Assembly (NCBI RefSeq): GCF_027533645.1
Contig: NZ_JAQAGY010000017.1
Span: 1-64,000 of the forward strand
Direction: 5' to 3'
DNA: 64,000 nt
Origin: Paenibacillus caseinilyticus
GTDB taxonomy: Bacteria; Bacillota; Bacilli; Paenibacillales; NBRC-103111
Shown here: positions 58,669 to 64,000 of the stretch, one piece after another
Position numbering within the stretch: position 1 is the stretch's first letter
Layout: every line of letters starts with the position of its first letter
Notes under the pieces: model-generated
What the model was told of the DNA's origin: nothing
Database searches by the model: none
Seen by the model: the letters and a program-made list of their open reading frames with translations, nothing else
Translations under genes and position numbers: made by a program

Positions 58669-59961
58669 CTAAGGCAGCGTCTTGGCACCGGCGGCCGGGT
58701 GGGCGGCTCTGGCGGAGCGGATCCGCACGACGATCCAGAACACCGTGGTGATCCCGAGGGGGTACAGCATCGCCCAGCCCACGAAGGGGAAGACGGCGAG
58801 TGTGCAGAGGAATGACAGCGTGCTGACCCGCACGCCCCACCGGCTGCCCTTCAGCAGCTTCATTCCCGCCGCGCAGCCGCCGAGATACGTCAAGATGAAC
58901 GTGGCGTTGGGGATCTGGATGAGCCCCGCGAGCGAGACGGATCCGCTGCCATACAAGAGGAGCACGGCGGCTGAGGACAAGGTGAGAAAAGCAAGCCCTC
59001 CCGCCGGCGTACCGAACTTGGCGGAGATGCGGCCCATCCACCGCGGAGCCTCGCCTTGGCGGGAGAGCGCACAGGCGAGCCGGGAAGCGGCTCCCGCATA
59101 AGCGATGATGCCCGCCGTACAGATGAACACGCCGGTGATGCCGGAGACCCAGGCCCCTGCCGGACCGAGCAGTTTCAGGATGACCCACACCAGGGAGGCA
59201 TCGGAAGCGGCCCCCCGGTAGCTGCCCGTACCGACGACGGCAAAGGCGGTCAGAAAGTAGAGAATGCCGACGATGAAGGCGGCGAGGGTCACTCCTTGGA
59301 TGGCGGCCTTCTTCGGTTCGCGGAATTCTTCGGACAGATGGGATACGGCCTCCCATCCGATGAAGCACCAGAACAGGATCGCCGTGGCCTGCCCGACACT
59401 GGCCCATCCATGGGGCATGAACGGAGTGAGGTGCACCGGGTCGATATACGGCTGGGCTCCGGCAATGGCAAGAATCAGTACGGCGATAATGGCCAGGACA
59501 ACGATCAGCTGCAGCTGGCCGGCGACCTTCATCCCGATATAGTTCACGAGCAGCGCCAGAACGAGCATGCCTGCGGCAATCGCCAGCTTGGCGGGGTTCC
59601 CCCAGCCCATGGCGGCGGTCATATAGCCTGCACCCGTCAGGGCCGCTACCGGGGCCCCGATCGGCACCGACAGGAGGAAGAACCAGCCGACGAGCGAGCC
59701 GGCCCGGCTCCCGTACGCCAAGGTCACGAAGTGGGATACCCCGCCGGCATTCGGATACCGGGCTGACAGCAGGCCCATGGACCAGGCGAGCGGGAAGGTC
59801 AGCAGGGCCATCAGTCCCCAGGCGAGCAGGGACGCCGGGCCGGCGATTTCGGCAGCCAGGCCCGGGACGATGAGCACCCCGGAGCCGAGCACGGCCCCGA
59901 TATAGAGAGCGACGGCCTGCGGCAGGCCTATGGTTCGCTGGAATCCGCCGGATGAATGCAT
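58669..59961 (-). CDS. APC-family amino acid permease (YjeH-like)
   Basis: A 430-aa transporter with about twelve membrane helices. The first, VALYIGAVLGSGVLIVPGLAAE, carries the APC unwound-helix motif GxxxGxGxxxxPG. The closest-looking group is YjeH, which exports methionine and branched-chain amino acids in E. coli. Direction and substrate here are inferred only. It is divergent from a LysR gene across a palindrome-rich 120-bp region. The ATG 59961 has GAAAGGAAG upstream on the minus strand. Confidence 0.85.
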   Translation of the reverse strand: MHSSGGFQRTIGLPQAVALYIGAVLGSGVLIVPGLAAEIAGPASLLAWGLMALLTFPLAWSMGLLSARYPNAGGVSHFVTLAYGSRAGSLVGWFFLLSVPIGAPVAALTGAGYMTAAMGWGNPAKLAIAAGMLVLALLVNYIGMKVAGQLQLIVVLAIIAVLILAIAGAQPYIDPVHLTPFMPHGWASVGQATAILFWCFIGWEAVSHLSEEFREPKKAAIQGVTLAAFIVGILYFLTAFAVVGTGSYRGAASDASLVWVILKLLGPAGAWVSGITGVFICTAGIIAYAGAASRLACALSRQGEAPRWMGRISAKFGTPAGGLAFLTLSSAAVLLLYGSGSVSLAGLIQIPNATFILTYLGGCAAGMKLLKGSRWGVRVSTLSFLCTLAVFPFVGWAMLYPLGITTVFWIVVRIRSARAAHPAAGAKTLP

Positions 59962-60035
59962 TCGGATCGCTTCCTTTCGTTATTGCGGTTTATTTCATGG
60001 TAACCGATAATGAGATCATCGGTAAAACGGAATAT

Positions 60036-60064
60036 GATGATATCATCCATCGGAAATTCCGATG
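60036..60064. promoter_or_regulatory. Palindromic operators between APC permease and LysR genes
   Basis: CATCGGAA-A-TTCCGATG (60048-60064) is a perfect 8-bp inverted repeat, and ATGATATCAT (60036-60045) is a perfect palindrome. A related CCGAT...ATCGG pair lies at 60004-60022. This arrangement is typical of a LysR-controlled divergent promoter. Confidence 0.6.
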
Positions 60065-60079
60065 AGAAGGGAGCGAAAG

Positions 60080-60985
60080 ATGGAATCGCGATACCTGTTT
60101 ACGTTCCTGGTAGTTGTCGAGGCGGGCTCCTTCACCCGGGCTGCAGCCCAGCTGGGTTACGCGCAGTCGAGCGTGACGGCCCAGATCCAGGCGCTGGAGG
60201 CCGAACTGGCGGCGCCGCTCTTCGACCGGATCGGCAAGCGCATTCTCATAACGGAGGCGGGGCGGCGTCTGCTGCCCTACGCGCAGGAGATTGCACGGCT
60301 GCATACCCTGGCGAAGGACGCGCTCCGTTCGGATGCTGAGCTTGCGGGCACGCTGGCTATAGGGGCGCCAGAATCCCTGGCAGCCTTCCGGCTGCCGGAG
60401 ATTCTGCGGGAATACCGCGATGCGTATCCCAAAGTAAAAATTACGCTGAAGCCCGGCGGATGCTGGGTGCTGAGGGATCTGACGCGTTCGGGGGAGCTGG
60501 ACCTCACGTTCCTGCTGCAGCCCGAGACCGACGACAGGGATCTGTTCATCCGCACGCTTGTAGAAGAGAAGATGGCGCTGGTCGCACCGCCCTCGCACCC
60601 GCTTGCCGCCTGCGATAAGGTGGAGCCCCGGCAGCTGGCCGGCGAAACGATTCTGCATACGGAGCCGGGCTGCACGTACCGTGCGATGTTCGAGCAGCAC
60701 CTGCATCATCACGGCGTCTTTCCGGATCCGGATCTCGAGTTCTACAGCATTGAGACGATCAAGAACTGCGTAATGTCGGGGCTCGGATTGTCTTTCCTGC
60801 CATGGATTACAGTACAAAACGAAATCCGGGAGGGGAAGCTGGTGAGGCTGGCGTGGGATGACCGTCTGCAGCGGCCGGCCACCCAGGTGGCCCATCATAC
60901 GAAAAAGTGGCGCTCGCCTGCGCTGCAGGAGTTCATGTCCTTGGTCGAACGGCATGCGGAGCAGTGGCGGATAGAGGAAGCGTAG
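60080..60985 (+). CDS. LysR-family transcriptional regulator
   Basis: A 301-aa regulator. The N-terminal winged HTH (about 1-60) has FLVVVEAGSFTRAAAQLGYAQSSVTAQIQALEAELAAPLF. The effector-binding domain (about 88-295) has the usual two-lobe pattern. ATG 60080 with AAGGGAG upstream gives the standard start. It probably controls the divergent permease, with an amino acid as likely effector. Confidence 0.92.
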   Translation: MESRYLFTFLVVVEAGSFTRAAAQLGYAQSSVTAQIQALEAELAAPLFDRIGKRILITEAGRRLLPYAQEIARLHTLAKDALRSDAELAGTLAIGAPESLAAFRLPEILREYRDAYPKVKITLKPGGCWVLRDLTRSGELDLTFLLQPETDDRDLFIRTLVEEKMALVAPPSHPLAACDKVEPRQLAGETILHTEPGCTYRAMFEQHLHHHGVFPDPDLEFYSIETIKNCVMSGLGLSFLPWITVQNEIREGKLVRLAWDDRLQRPATQVAHHTKKWRSPALQEFMSLVERHAEQWRIEEA

Positions 60986-61096
60986 GAGGAAGAGGAACCG
61001 GAGAAGCCGAAGGGCGACTTTTGAAATATTCACGAATAAATCTCTTGTAAAAACGACAACCCCGTCTTACAATGATATCTGTTATCAATTGCGTCA

Positions 61097-61115
61097 GATA
61101 ATGATAATCATTATC
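61097..61115 (+). promoter_or_regulatory. Fur box
   Basis: GATAATGATAATCATTATC matches the classical 19-bp Fur consensus at every position. It lies about 50 bp before the efeO start, so iron repression of the efeOBU operon is expected. Confidence 0.92.
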
Positions 61116-61166
61116 ATATTAGCTAATTAATATAGTAACTATATAATGTTAAGGGGTTGTCTTTTC

Positions 61167-62051
61167 GTGATTATGCATTCGCGTTCTTCTCTGGTCTCCA
61201 TTCTTCTGGGCTCTTCCCTCCTTCTCTCGGCTTGCGGCCAATCGGCGGCACCTGCGGCTACGAATACCGGCCAGACCGCTAAAGAAACCGCTGCTTCCAA
61301 ACCTGCCGAGGCAGCTGCCGGGGCTGATGTGCAAAAAGAAGCCATCGAAAAGTACCGCCAGTACGTGATCGGCCAAAGCGACGAGTTCGTGAAAGCGGCG
61401 GAGGCATTCACGAAAGCGGTGAAGGCGGGCGATATGGAAGCGGCCAAGAGCCTCTATGCCCCAAGCCGTATGCATTTCGAGCGCATCGAGCCGATCGCCG
61501 AATCGCTCGGTGATTTTGACCCTTGGATTGACGCGCGGGAAGGCGATGTGCCTGATAACGAGTGGAGAGGCTACCACCGCCTGGAGAAGGCGCTGTGGGA
61601 GACGAAGTCGGTAGCGGGCCAGGAACAGGTCGCCGACCAGCTCCTCCAGGACGTAAAGCAGCTGCGGGTGAAGGTGGAGAGCGTCGAGATCGATACGCAG
61701 ATGCTGGTGACCGGTGCGGTGGAGCTTCTGAACGAAGTTTCCTCGAGCAAGGTTACCGGCGAAGAAGAGCGCTACTCCCATACGGATCTGTATGACTTCG
61801 CTGCGAACGTGGAAGGCGCCAGCGAGATCTACAACGTGCTGAAGGCGGCCGTAGAGAAGAAGGATGCAGCGCTGGCCGGCGAGATCAAGACCCGCTTCGC
61901 GGAACTGGATCAAGCCCTGCAGCCTTACCGCAAGGATAAAGGATTCGTCTCCTATACCGAATTGACGCCGGAACAAACCAAGAAATTGAGCCAGGCGGTC
62001 GATGCCTTGGCCGAGCCGTTATCGAAAATGGGTACTGTGATCGGGGGATAG
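61167..62051 (+). CDS. efeO: Iron uptake lipoprotein EfeO (EfeM/EfeO family)
   Basis: A 294-aa lipoprotein with lipobox LLLSAC (Cys about 24), a Lys-poor linker rich in Ala/Thr, and the M75/EfeO domain. The HxxE motif is in RMHFERIEP, and the family stretch NEWRGYHRLEKALWE follows. It binds ferrous or ferric iron outside the membrane and passes it to the EfeU permease. The start GTG 61167 has AAGGGG 10 nt upstream; ATG 61173 is the alternative. efeB follows after 1 bp. Confidence 0.92.
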   Translation: MIMHSRSSLVSILLGSSLLLSACGQSAAPAATNTGQTAKETAASKPAEAAAGADVQKEAIEKYRQYVIGQSDEFVKAAEAFTKAVKAGDMEAAKSLYAPSRMHFERIEPIAESLGDFDPWIDAREGDVPDNEWRGYHRLEKALWETKSVAGQEQVADQLLQDVKQLRVKVESVEIDTQMLVTGAVELLNEVSSSKVTGEEERYSHTDLYDFAANVEGASEIYNVLKAAVEKKDAALAGEIKTRFAELDQALQPYRKDKGFVSYTELTPEQTKKLSQAVDALAEPLSKMGTVIGG

Positions 62052-62052
62052 T

Positions 62053-63330
62053 ATGAGCGACTCATCGAAAAAGAACTTGTTTCAAAAGCCGTTCTCCCGC
62101 CGGGATGCGCTGAAGCTGGCCGGTGCCGGGGGGATCGGCCTGCTGCTTGGGGCCGGCGGCCTTAAGGCCGGCGCCTTTGGCGAAGGAGTGCTTGGCACGG
62201 CTCCCGCTCCTTCGGCGGGACGCGGGACGGTCATTCCTTTTTATGGGGACCATCAGGCGGGGATTGTCACCCCCATGCAGGATTTTATTTGTATGGGTGC
62301 GTTTGATTTGAGGGCGAAGGATCTTGGCGAGGTGCGCGAGCTGTTCAAGCGCTGGACAGAGGCAGCCGCCCGGATGTCGCAGGGGCTGAATGTGGGGGAA
62401 GAGAACAGCAACCCGCTCGTGCCGCCGGACGACACCGGCGAAGCGGCCGGGCTGCAAGCTTCGCGGACGACGATCACCTTCGGCCTCGGCGCCTCTTTCT
62501 TCGATGAGCGCTACGGCCTGTCGGGCCAGCGGCCTCCGGGGCTCGTCGATATGCCGCGCTTCAAGGGCGATGCCCTGCAGAGCGAGTGGTCGGGCGGTGA
62601 TGTCGCTGTTCAAGTATGCGCCGACGATCCGCAGGTGGCGTTCCATGCGATCCGCAACCTGATCCGCATCGGGCGGGGCAAAGCGGTGCTTCGCTGGCTG
62701 CAGGAAGGCTTCCAGCGCACGGGCGCAGCCGATCCGCAGGGAGCGACGCCCCGCAACCTCATGGGCTTCAAGGACGGTACGAACAATCCGGCCGTGCATG
62801 ATGCGGCAGCAGCGGATGAGATCGTCTGGGCCCGGGGGGGCGACACGCCGGCCTGGATGGCCGGAGGGAGCTATCTCGTCATGCGCCGCATCCGGATGCG
62901 CATTGAGGTGTGGGACCGGACGACGCTTGGGGAGCAGGAGGCCACGTTCGGCCGTCACCGCGATACGGGCGCCCCGCTCGGAGGGAAGGACGAATTCGAG
63001 AAGCTGGATCTGGCGAAGAAGGACGAAGCCGGGAAGCCTCTGCTTCCGGCCGACTCTCATGTCGCGCTGGCGAACATGGAGGGCAAGGTCAAGATCCACC
63101 GCCGGGGATTCTCTTATTCGAACGGAATTGACCTGAAGACCGGACAGCTTGATGCGGGACTGCTGTTCCTGTGCTATAACCGGGATCCGCGGGAGCAATT
63201 TATCCCGATGCAGCAGAAGCTGGCGGCAGCGGATAAACTTAACGAATACATCGTGCATGTGGGCAGCGGCTTGTATGCAGCTTTGCCTGGCGTGAAGCAG
63301 GGCGGATATATTGGCGATACTTTATTCTAG
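62053..63330 (+). CDS. efeB: Deferrochelatase/DyP-type peroxidase EfeB
   Basis: A 425-aa heme peroxidase exported by the Tat pathway. The twin-arginine stretch FSRRDALKLAGAGG (15-27) is followed by a hydrophobic run. The DyP signature GFKDGTNNP (238-246) supplies the catalytic Asp241. A later FGRHRDTGAPLGG segment carries the likely heme-ligand His. EfeB oxidises ferrous iron or extracts iron from heme. GGGGGATAG serves as ribosome-binding site. Confidence 0.94.
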   Translation: MSDSSKKNLFQKPFSRRDALKLAGAGGIGLLLGAGGLKAGAFGEGVLGTAPAPSAGRGTVIPFYGDHQAGIVTPMQDFICMGAFDLRAKDLGEVRELFKRWTEAAARMSQGLNVGEENSNPLVPPDDTGEAAGLQASRTTITFGLGASFFDERYGLSGQRPPGLVDMPRFKGDALQSEWSGGDVAVQVCADDPQVAFHAIRNLIRIGRGKAVLRWLQEGFQRTGAADPQGATPRNLMGFKDGTNNPAVHDAAAADEIVWARGGDTPAWMAGGSYLVMRRIRMRIEVWDRTTLGEQEATFGRHRDTGAPLGGKDEFEKLDLAKKDEAGKPLLPADSHVALANMEGKVKIHRRGFSYSNGIDLKTGQLDAGLLFLCYNRDPREQFIPMQQKLAAADKLNEYIVHVGSGLYAALPGVKQGGYIGDTLF

Positions 63331-63349
63331 AAGGCTTGGGGTGTGTCTC

Positions 63350-64000
63350 ATGAAACGTTGTCTGCTGTGGTTGTTCATGGCGGCGATGCTGTTGATGCCC
63401 GTCTCGCCGCTGTTCGCAGCAGAGACGGGTGGGTCGGCTGCAGGCCGCAGCCAGCTGATTGCCCTGGCCAGCGACGCGCTGATCGGTGCGGGAGACCGGG
63501 ATTGGGCCGCGGTCTCCGCCGTTGTGGCGAAGCTGAAGGCACAGTGGGCCGCATCGTCGCCTGCCGCATCCTCCCCGGAAGCAAAGGCTGTGAACGAAGC
63601 TTTCGCGAAGGCCGATGAGGAACTGGCGAAGCCGCAGAAGGACGATAAGGCTGCGTACAGCGCGGTCTCTGCGCTTGTCAAAGCGGTGGATGCTTACGCC
63701 ACCGCAGGCGACAGCGGCGCAGCTGCGGAGAAAGCGCATAAGCAGGTGCGGACGGCACTGATCCCGCTGCTGCAGAAGAGTCTGGAGGCGGCGCAGGCCG
63801 GAGATGGGGTACAGGCCAAGGCAGCCTACGCCTCTTTCGTGAGCGGCTGGGGGAAAGCCGAGAGTCTGATCCGCCAGGATAATGCGAAGATCTACGGCAG
63901 CATGGAAGTGAAGATCAGCGGGGCACGCATTGCGCTGAACACCGAGCCGATGGACACGGCCAAGGCGGCGGGCAAGCTGCAGGAGCTGATCGGGAGCCTG
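63350..64000 (+). CDS. efeU: FTR1-family iron permease EfeU, N-terminal part (cut by window end)
   Basis: 217 codons are open from ATG 63350 to the window edge. A signal peptide (LLWLFMAAMLLMPVSPLFAAE) is followed by an Ala/Lys-rich helical extracytoplasmic domain with imelysin-like heptads. Firmicute EfeU/YwbL proteins carry such an N-terminal domain before the FTR1 membrane part, which lies outside the window. Identity is inferred from this architecture and the efeO-efeB-efeU context. Confidence 0.8.
   Translation, partial: MKRCLLWLFMAAMLLMPVSPLFAAETGGSAAGRSQLIALASDALIGAGDRDWAAVSAVVAKLKAQWAASSPAASSPEAKAVNEAFAKADEELAKPQKDDKAAYSAVSALVKAVDAYATAGDSGAAAEKAHKQVRTALIPLLQKSLEAAQAGDGVQAKAAYASFVSGWGKAESLIRQDNAKIYGSMEVKISGARIALNTEPMDTAKAAGKLQELIGSL

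Overview
The window is a gene-dense, GC-rich chromosomal segment of a low-to-mid-GC Gram-positive bacterium. It is most like Paenibacillus or a close relative. The evidence is gene order that matches the Bacillus subtilis hprK-lgt-ppaX-his-trxB-yvcJKL/whiA-crh-clpP-cggR/gapA-eno-secG-rnr-smpB-ssrA segment, an HprK/HPr/CggR/CtsR regulatory complement, an SLH-anchored S-layer-type surface enzyme and strong Shine-Dalgarno sites. The species assignment is inference.

Layout. Positions 1-1260: the 3' end of a 23S rRNA (no 5S follows), then nine tRNA genes ending in a terminator. 1372-7999: an orphan LarA-type racemase homologue, a PucR-type regulator, a solitary MsmX/UgpC-type sugar-ABC ATPase, then hprK-lgt-ppaX and a hexapeptide acyltransferase. 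8650-16800: the histidine operon hisZ-G-D-B-H-F-IE, conspicuously without hisA, followed by hisJ and a prs paralogue that would supply PRPP. 16960-19745: a TPR protein and trxB. 19984-25182: a giant surface protein combining an M4 metalloprotease, an SGNH/GDSL esterase domain, two FN3 modules and three SLH domains. 25240-32313: glucokinase behind a structured leader, rapZ-yvcK-whiA, an HPr protein in the position of crh, and a secreted copper-amine-oxidase-N/PKD protein. 32797-33452: clpP on the minus strand with a CtsR-like box. 33707-41252: cggR-gapA-pgk-tpiA-gpmI-eno with a recognisable CggR operator and a nested inverted repeat between gapA and pgk. 41466-47330: an M50-type protease, secG, a carboxylesterase, rnr with an RGG-rich tail, smpB and ssrA (tmRNA).

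Directly after ssrA lies a sharply AT-rich insertion (about 47333-49731). It carries only two overlapping genes: an unrecognised 264-aa protein and a 491-aa P-loop ATPase with a C-terminal helix-hairpin-helix. A partial copy of the ssrA 3' end closes it at 49715-49731. This looks like a small integrated cargo island and is the best candidate in the window for an undescribed (possibly defence) system.

50021-64000 is accessory or lineage-variable: a hybrid sensor kinase, a compact inverted-repeat element, a GMC oxidoreductase with its small subunit, a DUF3231 protein, a divergent AraC/SRPBCC pair, a CysP/PiT permease, a divergent APC permease/LysR pair with palindromic operators, and an efeO-efeB-efeU iron-uptake operon behind a perfect 19-bp Fur box. 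efeU is cut by the window edge.

Many genes form a carbon-control hub: HprK acting on HPr, MsmX-type ATPase, glucokinase, YvcK and CggR controlling lower glycolysis. All calls come from reading the sequence; no database search was run.
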